Origin: Shimia sp040370365 | GTDB lineage: Bacteria; Pseudomonadota; Alphaproteobacteria; Rhodobacterales; Rhodobacteraceae | Length of the DNA: 64,000 nucleotides | Reading direction: 5' to 3' | NCBI RefSeq assembly: GCF_040370365.1 | Contig: NZ_BAABWQ010000002.1 | Coordinates: 620,001-684,000 of the forward strand | Shown: piece by piece, positions 52,252 through 61,572 of the stretch | Layout: the number at the start of each line of letters is the position of its first letter | Numbering within the stretch: position 1 is the first letter of the stretch | Program-made: the position numbers and the translations under genes | The notes under the pieces: model-generated | What the model was told of the DNA's origin: nothing | Databases searched by the model: none | Seen by the model: the letters and a program-made list of their open reading frames with translations, nothing else

Positions 52252-53391
52252 CTACCCCATCAATCCCGGATTCAAAATTCCGCGCGGATCAAACTGCGCC
52301 CGCAACCCATTGCTCAACGCGGCCAAAGGCGCAGGCTCCGGCTGAAACACAGCCAGTGACTTCCGTGTAGCCTCAGAGCCGCGCACCAAGGTTGCGTGCC
52401 CATGAAAATCAACCTGCCGCGCATCAACGCCCTCCGGCATCTTCACCCAAACCAATCCGCCACCCCAATCGTACAGAACCACCAAATCCGGTTGCGCGGC
52501 ACGTAGATTTGCCACCACGCCTGACGCCTCACTTGGCTTTACGGAAAACCGCCACACGTCCCCGACAGTATTGTGCATCACCGCCACATCCCGCACCCAG
52601 GTCCATCCAGCGGCCACCCGGTCGGGATCACGCTCAACAGAGACCTCACCACCAAAACTGCTCAAAACATCCGTCAGCTTTGCTGCGCGATACGCCACAG
52701 AGGCCTCAAGGCCCTCAATCCGGATCATCGTCACCGGATGCCCATCCGCACCAACAGGCGCATGTGCGGCTCCGCTTACATCATAGGGCGAGCCCAACGC
52801 CGCGCTCATCGCGCTCACAGCATCCACCTCAGACAGGCCGTGTACCAAAACACAGCCCACCGCCTCCGGCATCGCCTGCACCTTTAAACTCACCTCGCTG
52901 AGAACACCCAACGTGCCCCAGCTTCCAGCCATCAGCTTTACCAGATCGTAGCCTGTAACATTCTTCATCACCCGCCCACCGTTCTTAAGCGCGCGCCCGG
53001 CCCCATCAACAAACCGCACACCCAAAAGGCTGTCGCGACAGGCCCCCACCTGAATACGGCGCGGCCCACTCACATTGGCGGCCACAACGCCACCAATTGT
53101 CGACACACCGTCCCCACCCAGAAGCCCCCGATGATCCATCGGCTCAAACGCAAGCCGCTGTTTCTCAGAGGCCAAAGTTGCCTCAATCTCCGCCACCGGT
53201 GTTCCAGCCCCAGCAACAAGTGTCAGCGCCCCCGGCTCATAGAGCGACACGCCTGACAGGCCGCCTGTGGACAATACGGCCCCTGCGACCGGCGCACCGA
53301 TGTCCCGCGTGCCGCCGCCTTGAATACGCAACGCGGCCGTCGCACCCGCCACCATATCGGCCAATTCGGCCTCACTTTTTGGTCTCATCAT
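52252..53391 (-). CDS. glcE: Glycolate oxidase FAD-binding subunit
   Basis: The 379-residue FAD-linked protein of the VAO/PCMH fold begins MMRPKSEAELADMV. RIQGGGTRDIG and GLLGGDGVSTIGGVVAANVSGP (in part) are the FAD contact loops. The two tandem ATGs leave the exact start open. It follows glcD with a 72-bp gap that contains a GC palindrome. Confidence 0.9.
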   Translation of the reverse strand: MMRPKSEAELADMVAGATAALRIQGGGTRDIGAPVAGAVLSTGGLSGVSLYEPGALTLVAGAGTPVAEIEATLASEKQRLAFEPMDHRGLLGGDGVSTIGGVVAANVSGPRRIQVGACRDSLLGVRFVDGAGRALKNGGRVMKNVTGYDLVKLMAGSWGTLGVLSEVSLKVQAMPEAVGCVLVHGLSEVDAVSAMSAALGSPYDVSGAAHAPVGADGHPVTMIRIEGLEASVAYRAAKLTDVLSSFGGEVSVERDPDRVAAGWTWVRDVAVMHNTVGDVWRFSVKPSEASGVVANLRAAQPDLVVLYDWGGGLVWVKMPEGVDARQVDFHGHATLVRGSEATRKSLAVFQPEPAPLAALSNGLRAQFDPRGILNPGLMG

Positions 53392-53430
53392 CTTCTTCTG
53401 GCCTCAAAAATCAGGTGGGCACACCAAGGG

Positions 53431-53455
53431 TGTGACGGGGGCAGCGCCCCCTCCT
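53431..53455. repeat. REP-like GC palindrome between glcD and glcE
   Basis: GGGGGC-AGC-GCCCCC is a tight perfect palindrome flanked by GGGTGTGAC and CTCC. From memory, elements of this type are scattered in Rhodobacteraceae intergenic regions. Only one copy is seen in the window. It could shape the glcD/glcE mRNA ratio. Confidence 0.45.
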
Positions 53456-53463
53456 TATATCGA

Positions 53464-54903
53464 TCACGCTACCGCCATGCGCCGCGTTTCACTGGATGCC
53501 AGCGGGAACACTTTGGCAGGGTTCAACAGCCATTTCGGATCGAACACGTCTTTCACAGCCATCTGGATGTCCAAATCTGCGGGCGCATATTGATCCACCA
53601 TCAAGTCCCGTTTCTCGATGCCAACACCGTGCTCGCCGGTCAGACAACCGCCAACCTCCACGCATAGGCGCAAAATATCCGCCCCAAAGGCTTCACATTT
53701 CTCCAAATCACCAGGTTTATTGGCATCAAACAGGATCAAAGGATGCATATTGCCATCGCCAGCGTGAAACACGTTGCCAACGTCCAACCCGTATTCTTTG
53801 CTCAGCTCACCAATCCTGCGCAGCACGTAGGGCAGCTGGCTCACCGGAATGGTGCCATCAAGACACATGTAGTCGTTGATCTGCCCCATCGCCCCAAAGG
53901 CGGATTTGCGTCCTAGCCAAATGCGCGCGCTTTCATCTGCGCTGCGGCTTTCGCGCAATTCTACCGGATTGTGCGTCCGCGCAATCGCAAGAATACGCTC
54001 CAATTGCGCGGCAATCTCTTCTTCGGATCCTTCGACCTCGACAATCAGCAAGGCCTCGCAATCAGGATACCCGGCACCAGCAAATGCCTCGGTCGCACGA
54101 ATACAAGGCCGATCCATAAACTCAATCGCCACCGGCAAGATGCCCGATTTGATAATGTCAGATACGCATTCCCCAGCAACTTCATTGCTGTCAAAGCCCA
54201 TCAACACCGGCCGCGCACCTTCCGGTTTGTGCAAGATGCGCAACGTCGCTTCTGTCACAACACCCAACTGGCCTTCGCTGCCGCAGATCACCCCAAGAAG
54301 GTCCAACCCGCTCGCGTCAAGATAAGCACCACCAATTTCAACGATCTCGCCCTCCATGGTCACCATGGTCACGCCCATCAAATTGTTGGTCGTTACGCCG
54401 TATTTCAAACAATGCGCCCCACCGGAGTTCATGGCGATGTTTCCCGCAATCGCGCATGCAAGCTGACTGGACGGATCAGGCGCATAGAAAAACCCCTCTT
54501 CCTCCACCGCGCCAGATACGCTCAAATTTGTGCGGCCTGTTTGAACGCGGATTGTTCTATTCGCGTAATCAGCCTCCAAAACTTCGGTCATGCGCGCAAC
54601 GCCAAGGATCACCGAATCCGCGGTCGGCATCGCACCACCTGCCAAAGAGGTGCCGGCGCCACGCGGCACCACAGGAACACCCTCGGCATGACAGACCTTC
54701 AAAACCGCGGCGACCTCTTGAGTAGAGCTCGGCAGCACCGCCGCCAGGGGCGGACAGCGATATGCTGTTAGGGCATCACATTCATAGGCGCGCGTTTCCG
54801 ATTCCTCAAAAATCACCGCACTGCGCGGCAACACGTCCTGCAACTGCGCCACAACACGCGCTTTCTTTGCCAAGACTTCGGGGTTCGGTGCTGGCATTTC
54901 CAT
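53464..54903 (-). CDS. glcD: Glycolate oxidase subunit GlcD, FAD-linked
   Basis: The ATG at 54903 with GGGAGG gives 479 residues. FAD-binding loops PRGAGTSLAGGAMP and YAPDPSSQLACAIAGNIAMNSGG (in part) and the C-terminal GCLTGEHGVGIEKRD fit GlcD. It oxidises glycolate (or D-lactate) to glyoxylate. It is the first gene of glcDEF; no glcC-type regulator is adjacent. Confidence 0.93.
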   Translation of the reverse strand: MEMPAPNPEVLAKKARVVAQLQDVLPRSAVIFEESETRAYECDALTAYRCPPLAAVLPSSTQEVAAVLKVCHAEGVPVVPRGAGTSLAGGAMPTADSVILGVARMTEVLEADYANRTIRVQTGRTNLSVSGAVEEEGFFYAPDPSSQLACAIAGNIAMNSGGAHCLKYGVTTNNLMGVTMVTMEGEIVEIGGAYLDASGLDLLGVICGSEGQLGVVTEATLRILHKPEGARPVLMGFDSNEVAGECVSDIIKSGILPVAIEFMDRPCIRATEAFAGAGYPDCEALLIVEVEGSEEEIAAQLERILAIARTHNPVELRESRSADESARIWLGRKSAFGAMGQINDYMCLDGTIPVSQLPYVLRRIGELSKEYGLDVGNVFHAGDGNMHPLILFDANKPGDLEKCEAFGADILRLCVEVGGCLTGEHGVGIEKRDLMVDQYAPADLDIQMAVKDVFDPKWLLNPAKVFPLASSETRRMAVA

Positions 54904-54987
54904 GGCGGGCCTCCCTTTCAATTGGTAAACTAATATAACCAATATTGCAGGCTGGCAAGCGTCATCACATCACGCTACTGTGCCTTT

Positions 54988-55686
54988 ATGACTATCGACA
55001 TGCTCATTGCCCAATTCTCGCGCCTAGATGCCGCCGCTGTGCTCACCACTCTTCTGGCATGGTTCGCGACCACACACCTCATTGAAAACCCTCCCAAAAA
55101 CCGACCTTCGGTCTCCCGCCTTATGGCGTTCTATCGACAAGAATGGATGGTGCATTACGTGGAACGCAATGTGCGGGTCTTTGACGCACAGATCATGGGA
55201 AACCTGCGCCAAAGCACCGCATTTTTTGCGTCGTCATCCATGATCGCAATTGGTGGTTTGGTGGCATTGATTGGTAATACTGACCAAATTGCCGGTGTCA
55301 CCAAAGACCTGACACAAACGGCTGAACCCGAATTCGTTTTGGAACTGAAACTTGTGCTTATCTTGGTCTTTATCGGCAATGCATTTTTGAAATTTGTTTG
55401 GTCACATCGGCTTTTTGGCTACTGCGCCGTCTTAATGGCTGCCGTTCCAAACGACGCAAATCACCCCGCCGCACTCTCGCGCGCTCAAAAGGCTGGCGCC
55501 ATCAACATAACCGCCTCACGCAGCTTCAACCGGGGCATCCGCGCGATTTACTTTGGGCTTGCAGCCGCCGCGTGGCTTCTCGGTCCGATCATGTTGATGC
55601 TGGGTGTGTGCGTTACAGTGATCGTCTTGGGACGTCGCGAATTCGCGTCGCAATCTCGCGCTGTCTTGCTCCAAGAGCCACGCTAG
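54988..55686 (+). CDS. DUF599 family membrane protein
   Basis: The 232-residue protein has about four hydrophobic spans (near 15-30, 80-95, 120-140 and 190-215). The loop RQEWMVHYVERNVRVFDAQIMGNLRQSTAFFASSS (in part) and WSHRLFGYC are the parts I associate with DUF599. Function unknown. Monocistronic, divergent from glcD. Confidence 0.78.
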   Translation: MTIDMLIAQFSRLDAAAVLTTLLAWFATTHLIENPPKNRPSVSRLMAFYRQEWMVHYVERNVRVFDAQIMGNLRQSTAFFASSSMIAIGGLVALIGNTDQIAGVTKDLTQTAEPEFVLELKLVLILVFIGNAFLKFVWSHRLFGYCAVLMAAVPNDANHPAALSRAQKAGAINITASRSFNRGIRAIYFGLAAAAWLLGPIMLMLGVCVTVIVLGRREFASQSRAVLLQEPR

Positions 55687-55738
55687 CAAACGATGTGCGT
55701 GGTGAAAGATTCCCTCTGGGAATGATCTTTTCGGCGGC

Positions 55739-56215
55739 CTACACCCGATGATAGGGCGCCCCAGCCAAAATACTGGCCGCCCGATACAATTGCTCACTCA
55801 GCATCACCCGCGCCAACATATGTGGCCAGACCATCTTACCAAAACTCAGCTTCGCATCTGCGCGGGCACGTAATGCGGGCGCAATGCCATCTGCGCCACC
55901 GATCACAAAGGCAAGATCGCTGCGACCATCGTCACGCCATCCGGCCAGCATGTTGGAGAACTCAGGGCTGCTCATGAGCTTGCCACGTTCATCGAGCGCG
56001 CAAATCACAGCCCCTTTCGGAATCACGCCAGCAAGCAACCCTGCCTCGGCACTCATACCGCCGCCCTTTCGATCATCCACCTCATGCACCGCAACCGGCC
56101 CAAGCCCCATGGCTCGGCCCGTACGGTCAAACCGCTTAAGATAGTCGTCAAGAAGGTCGCGCTCAGGGCCGGGGCGAAGCCGCCCGACGGCGCAGATATG
56201 CACCTTAAGTGCCAT
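55739..56215 (-). CDS. rlmH: 23S rRNA (pseudouridine-1915-N3)-methyltransferase
   Basis: The 158-residue SPOUT enzyme has the SAM-knot motif AFVIGGADGIAPALR and the C-terminal MVWPHMLARVMLSEQLYRA, close to the usual RlmH ending. It methylates a pseudouridine in the decoding region of 70S ribosomes. It follows rsfS with a 46-bp gap, a common pairing. Confidence 0.95.
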   Translation of the reverse strand: MALKVHICAVGRLRPGPERDLLDDYLKRFDRTGRAMGLGPVAVHEVDDRKGGGMSAEAGLLAGVIPKGAVICALDERGKLMSSPEFSNMLAGWRDDGRSDLAFVIGGADGIAPALRARADAKLSFGKMVWPHMLARVMLSEQLYRAASILAGAPYHRV

Positions 56216-56261
56216 GCCATTCCCTCTGGCTTCGGCCTACGACACCGCGTAGGCCGTCAGA

Positions 56262-56678
56262 TCATGCAGAGCCGCCAGGCACCCACATTTTCTCAAGCTG
56301 ATAGAAGTCACGCACTTCTGGACGGAAGATATGCACAATCACATCACCGGTATCCACAAGCACCCAATCACCAGTGTCTTTGCCTTCAACCTTTGAAGCG
56401 CGGTCAAACTCATGTTTGAGACGTTCAACCATCTTTTCAGCCAAAGCCACCACCTGACGCGAGGAGCGCCCGGAGCAGATCACCATGTAATCGCCAATAG
56501 ACGTCTTTCCGCGCAGGTCGACCTGCACAATGTCTTCGGCCTTATCTTCATCCAGAGAGGTGAGAATACGGGCAAGCAGTGCTTCGCTTGTCGCATCCGG
56601 AGAGTCCGACGTCACAATCGGACCTGTGTCAGTAGCATTTGCCACGTCAGTGTTAAGAGACAGAAGTCTGCCCTCCAT
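56262..56678 (-). CDS. rsfS: Ribosome silencing factor RsfS
   Basis: The core VQVDLRGKTSIGDYMVICSG and VEGKDTGDWVLVDTGDVIVH (in part) with C-terminal YQLEKMWVPG define RsfS. It binds L14 and blocks subunit joining in starvation. The start is uncertain: a GTG at 56687 or the ATG at 56678, neither with a strong ribosome site; 30 residues precede the conserved domain. Confidence 0.93.
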   Translation of the reverse strand: MEGRLLSLNTDVANATDTGPIVTSDSPDATSEALLARILTSLDEDKAEDIVQVDLRGKTSIGDYMVICSGRSSRQVVALAEKMVERLKHEFDRASKVEGKDTGDWVLVDTGDVIVHIFRPEVRDFYQLEKMWVPGGSA

Positions 56679-56889
56679 ATAGCACACCGCAAAACCCCGG
56701 TGCCGGGTGTAATTTCAAGATAGCACCGGTTGATCGATTTCTCAACGAAAGGCAAGCGAATTTCGCGCCGATACAAAAAGAGACTGCACAAAACATGAGC
56801 TTTTTGCACCCAACACAACTCAGGAGCTTAGCTCGTTGCTGGCGAAAGACACCCATATCCCGGCAAGACCTCGAGCCAAATGAAGCTGG

Positions 56890-58311
56890 CTAGCGGCTGG
56901 CCTCCGCTGGAGTCTCTTCCAACATGCGCACTTCGCGCTGTGGGAATGGCAACGAAATCTCATGTAATTTAAACGCATCCCAAAGCGCCAGATAGACATT
57001 GCCACGGATGTTGGTCAGCCCGCCGGTTGGGTCCTCGATCCAGAACCGGAGAACATAATCAACGCTGCTGTCACCAAACCCCACAATATGACAAACGGGT
57101 GTGTTGGGATAAGTCAGCACGCGCCCCACGGATTTTGCAGCCTCTACAGCCACTTTCCGAACCAAATGCGGGTCATCGCCATAAGCCGTGCCAAAAAAGA
57201 TATCGAGCCGAACATAGGCATCTGAATGGGACCAATTTACCACTTGATTGGTGATCAGATCTTCATTTGGGATCAAAAATTCTTTGCCGTCGCGTGTGAC
57301 CACGCTGATGTAGCGCGCGCCCAAAGAGTTGATCCAGCCAAACGTTTCCCCCAACGAAATCACATCGCCAGGCTTGATTGACTTGTCCATCACAATGATC
57401 AGCCCGGACACAAGATTGGACACCACTTTTTGCAAACCGAATCCAAGCCCCACACCGATGAAACCGGTCAGAAAGGCAAGTCCTTGCAGATCAAAGCCAA
57501 TGATTTTCAGCCCAACAAAGAACGCGGTCGCATAGATGAACACTTGGAGCAACTTGCCAAACAGCACCCGCATTGAAGGTGAAATGTCTTCGCTGCTTTT
57601 GAGCCGCGCATCTGCTTGCCGAGACACCAAGCGTGTCACTGCAAAAGTGAGCCCCAACAACAGCAGAGCCTGAGCAATCATCCACAGCGAGATCCGGGTT
57701 TCGCCAAACACCAAAGCCATACTGTCCATCAGCCGCACAGCATCTGCCCGCAGCCCCGTCAGCACCAACGTCACCCAAATCCAAGCGCCATACCGTAGGA
57801 ACGTTCGCAACGTAGTGTTCTGAACCACGCGCAACACCACAACCACAACCAGCCAAGCCAAGGCCAGATTGGCGAGCCCCACCAACAGATAGGACCGGCT
57901 GGGCCATGTGACCGCACGCATCACCCAAACAGTAAACCATATCAAAGCGTTAAACACGATCAACGACATGCGTCGATGCACCATCATTGCATAGCGATAC
58001 CGCAGTTTGGACCACCCGTCGCGCGTCTTGAGCCAGTCATAAAATCGCGGTTTTAGGATCATCGAAACCACAAGCGCCGCTGCCAGCAACAGCAATGCGA
58101 TCAAGATCTGATACGCCGCCCATGGCCGCAGCAATGTTTCCGAAAAATCGACCACTCGCCCCCATATGACCATGGCGATTTCTGTGGTTTCGGTGGTGTT
58201 CTCTTGCGGAGGGGTGGCCACAACATCGCGCGCAACACCTGCGATGCGGTCCAGTTCGGATTGCGCTGTCTCTGTCACAGCTTCCGACGTCGTCGTTGTC
58301 TCTTCTTCCAT
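56890..58311 (-). CDS. MscS-family mechanosensitive ion channel
   Basis: The start at 58311 gives 473 residues beginning MEEETTTTSEAVTE. There are about six spans, then the MscS pore and beta domain: GVGLGFGLQKVVSNLVSGLIIVMDKSIKPGD (in part) and YISVVTRDGKEFLIPNEDLI (in part), and a C-terminal FPQREVRML. It should open on osmotic downshock. Larger than E. coli MscS by additional N-terminal spans. Confidence 0.87.
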   Translation of the reverse strand: MEEETTTTSEAVTETAQSELDRIAGVARDVVATPPQENTTETTEIAMVIWGRVVDFSETLLRPWAAYQILIALLLLAAALVVSMILKPRFYDWLKTRDGWSKLRYRYAMMVHRRMSLIVFNALIWFTVWVMRAVTWPSRSYLLVGLANLALAWLVVVVVLRVVQNTTLRTFLRYGAWIWVTLVLTGLRADAVRLMDSMALVFGETRISLWMIAQALLLLGLTFAVTRLVSRQADARLKSSEDISPSMRVLFGKLLQVFIYATAFFVGLKIIGFDLQGLAFLTGFIGVGLGFGLQKVVSNLVSGLIIVMDKSIKPGDVISLGETFGWINSLGARYISVVTRDGKEFLIPNEDLITNQVVNWSHSDAYVRLDIFFGTAYGDDPHLVRKVAVEAAKSVGRVLTYPNTPVCHIVGFGDSSVDYVLRFWIEDPTGGLTNIRGNVYLALWDAFKLHEISLPFPQREVRMLEETPAEASR

Positions 58312-58434
58312 TGCCGCATACTTGCATGACCACGCCCCCCGCTGCAACGCACCAGTGCCGCGACATAGAAGCCGTCATTTGCCCGATCTCCTCTTCTGCT
58401 TGAAGGAATCTGTCGGCCCGTGTAAGCGGGGAGC

Positions 58435-58521
58435 ATGAAACGCATCTATGACATCGCCGACCGCGCCTTTTTGCCTTGGCGCTTCTTCGGCCAATCAAAA
58501 TCCGTCATCGCCGCGCTATGA
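58435..58521 (+). CDS. Possible 28-residue small protein upstream of leuC
   Basis: GGGGAGC lies directly before an ATG that opens 28 codons (MKRIYDIADRAFLPWRFFGQ, then eight more residues) and ends in TGA. The frame has a plausible amphipathic sequence. It is followed within 10 bases by a GC hairpin. It has only two leucines, so it is not a classical leucine attenuator peptide. It could be a small protein or a chance frame. Confidence 0.4.
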   Translation: MKRIYDIADRAFLPWRFFGQSKSVIAAL

Positions 58522-58527
58522 GCTTGC

Positions 58528-58549
58528 GGCGCAGCACAGCTGCGCCTTT
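58528..58549 (+). terminator. GC hairpin with short T-run upstream of leuC
   Basis: GGCGCAGC and GCTGCGCC form a perfect 8-bp stem with an ACA loop, followed by TTTCT. It may end the small upstream transcript or act as an attenuator for leuCD. Confidence 0.5.
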
Positions 58550-58595
58550 CTGACAGCCATACACTTCAGCTACAAAAACAGAATGGAGAGGACCC

Positions 58596-60002
58596 ATGTC
58601 CCCCAAAACGCTCTACGATAAAATCTGGGATGCCCATGTCGCACACGAAGCCGACGATGGCACCTGCCTGCTCTATATCGACCGCCACTTGGTCCACGAA
58701 GTGACCAGCCCGCAGGCCTTTGAAGGTTTGCGCATGGCCGGTCGCAAAGTGCGCGCGCCAGAAAAAACCATCGCTGTACCAGATCATAACGTCCCGACAA
58801 CCGAAGGCCGTAACGATCCTACACAGATGACCGAAGAAAGCCGCATTCAAGTGGCTGCGCTGGACACCAACGCAAAAGAATTTGGCGTGCACTACTACCC
58901 GGTGTCGGACGTGCGTCAGGGCATCGTGCATATCGTTGGCCCAGAGCAAGGCTGGACATTGCCCGGCATGACCGTGGTCTGCGGCGACAGCCACACAGCC
59001 ACACACGGCGCGTTTGGTGCGCTGGCCCATGGCATCGGCACATCCGAAGTTGAGCACGTTCTGGCGACACAAACGTTGATCCAGAAGAAATCTCTCAACA
59101 TGAAGGTTGAGATCACCGGCAAGCTGAAGCCCGGCGTGACCGCCAAAGACATCACGCTGGCTGTGATTGGGGAAACCGGCACCGCTGGCGGCACCGGCTA
59201 TGTCATCGAATATTGCGGCGAAGCGATCCGCGATCTGTCGATGGAAGGCCGCATGACCGTCTGTAACATGGCCATCGAAGGTGGCGCCCGCGCGGGCCTG
59301 ATCGCGCCGGATGAAACCACATACAACTACGTTAAAGGCCGCCCACACGCGCCCAAGGCCGGTGCGTTTGAACAAGCGCTTGAATACTGGAAGACGCTCT
59401 TCACCGACGAAGGTGCGCATTTTGACAAAGTTGTCACGCTGAAAGGCGAAGACATCCAGCCGGTTGTGACTTGGGGCACCTCGCCCGAAGATGTGCTGCC
59501 AATCACAGGCGTTGTGCCACACCCCGAAGATTTCGAAGGCGGTAAGATCGACGCCGCGCGTCGTTCCATCGAATACATGGGGCTGACACCAGGTCAGAAG
59601 CTGACCGACATCGAAATCGACACCGTGTTCATCGGGTCCTGCACCAACGGCCGGATCGAAGATTTCCGCGCTGTGGCTGACGTGGTCAAAGGCAAGAAAA
59701 TCAAAGACGGTATGCGGGCGATGATCGTGCCGGGTTCCGGCCTTGTGCGGGCGCAGGCCGAAGAAGAAGGTCTGGCGGATATCTTCCGCGAGGCAGGCTT
59801 TGAATGGCGTCTGGCGGGCTGCTCGATGTGTCTGGCGATGAACCCGGATCAGTTGTCGGAAGGGGAGCGTTGCGCCGCAACCTCAAACCGCAACTTCGAA
59901 GGCCGTCAGGGCTATAAGGGCCGCACACACCTTGTGTCACCTGCCATGGCTGCAGCTGCTGCACTGACTGGTAAACTCACCGACATTCGGGAGATGATGT
60001 AA
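58596..60002 (+). CDS. leuC: 3-isopropylmalate dehydratase large subunit
   Basis: The 468-residue aconitase-family protein has the Fe-S ligands in GSCTNGRIEDF and CSMCLAMNPD, and GDSHTATHGAFGALAHGIGTSEVEHV (in part). With LeuD it isomerises isopropylmalate in leucine synthesis. GGAGAGG precedes the ATG. Its last base is the first base of the leuD start (TAATG). Confidence 0.96.
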   Translation: MSPKTLYDKIWDAHVAHEADDGTCLLYIDRHLVHEVTSPQAFEGLRMAGRKVRAPEKTIAVPDHNVPTTEGRNDPTQMTEESRIQVAALDTNAKEFGVHYYPVSDVRQGIVHIVGPEQGWTLPGMTVVCGDSHTATHGAFGALAHGIGTSEVEHVLATQTLIQKKSLNMKVEITGKLKPGVTAKDITLAVIGETGTAGGTGYVIEYCGEAIRDLSMEGRMTVCNMAIEGGARAGLIAPDETTYNYVKGRPHAPKAGAFEQALEYWKTLFTDEGAHFDKVVTLKGEDIQPVVTWGTSPEDVLPITGVVPHPEDFEGGKIDAARRSIEYMGLTPGQKLTDIEIDTVFIGSCTNGRIEDFRAVADVVKGKKIKDGMRAMIVPGSGLVRAQAEEEGLADIFREAGFEWRLAGCSMCLAMNPDQLSEGERCAATSNRNFEGRQGYKGRTHLVSPAMAAAAALTGKLTDIREMM

Positions 60003-60607
60003 TGGATAAATTCGAAACCCTCTCCGGCATCGCCGCACCTATGCCGCTGGTGAATATCGACACCGACATGATCATCCCCAAGGTCTTCTTGAAGTCGATT
60101 CAGCGGACCGGCTTTGGGGCCAATCTGTTTGATGAGATGCGGTTCAACCGCGACGGCACCGAGATCCCTGATTTTGTGCTGAACAAACCGCAATACCGCG
60201 ACGCGCAAATCCTTGTGGCGGGTGACAACTTCGGCTGTGGCTCCTCGCGTGAGCACGCGCCTTGGGCAATTGCGGATTTCGGCATCAAATGTGTGATCTC
60301 CACATCTTTCGCTGACATCTTCTTCAACAACTGCTTCAAGAACGGCATCCTGCCCATCGTGCTGCCACAAGAGCAGGTCGACCTGTTGATGAAAGACGCC
60401 GAAAAAGGCTCCAACGCGCGCATGACCGTCGATCTGGAAGCACAGGAAATCACCTCCTCTGATGGCGATGTGATTGCGTTTGACGTCGATGCATTCAAAA
60501 AGCACTGCTTGCTGAACGGCTTGGATGACATTGGCCTGACAATGGAAAAAGTCACATCCATCGATGCGTTTGAAGCCAAAGCAGGGGCTGAACGACCTTG
60601 GGTGTGA
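60002..60607 (+). CDS. leuD: 3-isopropylmalate dehydratase small subunit
   Basis: The 201-residue swivel-domain protein has IDTDMIIPKVFLKSI and GDNFGCGSSREHAPWAI, the LeuD substrate loop. It forms the enzyme with LeuC. Translation is coupled to leuC by a 1-base overlap. leuB is not in the window. Confidence 0.96.
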   Translation: MDKFETLSGIAAPMPLVNIDTDMIIPKVFLKSIQRTGFGANLFDEMRFNRDGTEIPDFVLNKPQYRDAQILVAGDNFGCGSSREHAPWAIADFGIKCVISTSFADIFFNNCFKNGILPIVLPQEQVDLLMKDAEKGSNARMTVDLEAQEITSSDGDVIAFDVDAFKKHCLLNGLDDIGLTMEKVTSIDAFEAKAGAERPWV

Positions 60608-60642
60608 TGACCATCCACACCAAATCTACTTAGAACACCGAA

Positions 60643-60676
60643 TACGCTGGCTCCGTTTGGGGTCAGCGTTTTTTTA
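60643..60676 (+). terminator. Rho-independent terminator of leuCD
   Basis: ACGCTGGCTCC and GGGGTCAGCGT pair with two weak positions around GTTT, followed by TTTTTT. Confidence 0.75.
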
Positions 60677-60698
60677 AGGGACAAACTCAGTTTTCGAT

Positions 60699-61232
60699 TT
60701 GAACAACACATCCTTTGAAACTGAGCGCCTGACTCTGCGCAGTTGTCGGATGGAAGACGCCACCGCATTGCAAGCCTTGATGACCCCCGACATCAGCGCC
60801 TGGGTGGCCGTTTGGCCGACACCTCTTTCGTTGAGTGCAACGGAAGCGATCTTGATGGAGTGCATCGCCGCGATGGATGCGGGTCACACCTTTGCAGCCT
60901 TGGTCGAAGAAAAAGCCACCGGTCTTGTAATCGGTTGGTTGAAACTGGACATCACCAGCGCGAACAACGTGCAAACCGAGCTGGGCTATTGGATTGGTGA
61001 ATCCTTCCAACGCCGTGGCTACGCGATGGAAATGTCCAAGGGGGCGATTGCCTTTGCCTTTGATACCTTGGGGGTAAAAAATGTGCGTGCAGGGGCCCAA
61101 GTGACCAACACAGCCTCGCTGAATCTCCTACAAAAATTGGGTATGACAGAAGACAGTGTCGAGCGGGTGTGGGCTCCGGCCCGTCAGCGCCATGAGGCGT
61201 GCACGTTTTGGGTTTTGGACAGGCCCACCTGA
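60699..61232 (+). CDS. GNAT-family N-acetyltransferase
   Basis: The product of 177 residues starts at a TTG (60699); no ATG lies near the domain start, and AAGGG is too far upstream, so the start is uncertain. The start FETERLTLRSCRMEDATAL and the acetyl-CoA loop ESFQRRGYAMEMSKGAI plus NTASLNLLQKLGM are typical of RimJ/RimL-type enzymes. Target unknown. Confidence 0.78.
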   Translation: MNNTSFETERLTLRSCRMEDATALQALMTPDISAWVAVWPTPLSLSATEAILMECIAAMDAGHTFAALVEEKATGLVIGWLKLDITSANNVQTELGYWIGESFQRRGYAMEMSKGAIAFAFDTLGVKNVRAGAQVTNTASLNLLQKLGMTEDSVERVWAPARQRHEACTFWVLDRPT

Positions 61233-61572
61233 TCCGCTGCCGCAAATGTGGCGCAAATACGGCAACCGCCAGACTGTCCTGCCAATCCCTTTTGCAGCCT
61301 AGTGCCGCAACAGCCGACGCCCCACCACATTTGGTACCTCCTTGAAAAAAAGAGATTTCATCGCACCCGAAATGATGCATTCGCGCACCAGTACGGCTCA
61401 GGCCACGTGGAAACATGGTCAATTTCCAAACAAATCCTTGAGGATTGCCACCCTCCGATGTCACAATAAGGCATAAATGAGGCACCCCGTCGCAAAGGCG
61501 GGATCAAGTTGGAACAGATCGCACGCCCCAGAGGCACATAATCGCGACATCCGGTTTGAAAGGGTAAGGGCA
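61233..61572. other. Intergenic region between the GNAT and the polytopic membrane protein genes
   Basis: About 340 bases in which I see no supported gene, no strong hairpin and no clear promoter boxes. Confidence 0.4.

Noticed and set aside
58566..59522. 318-codon frame antisense to leuC
   Set aside because: Opposite an unambiguous LeuC; no start signal.
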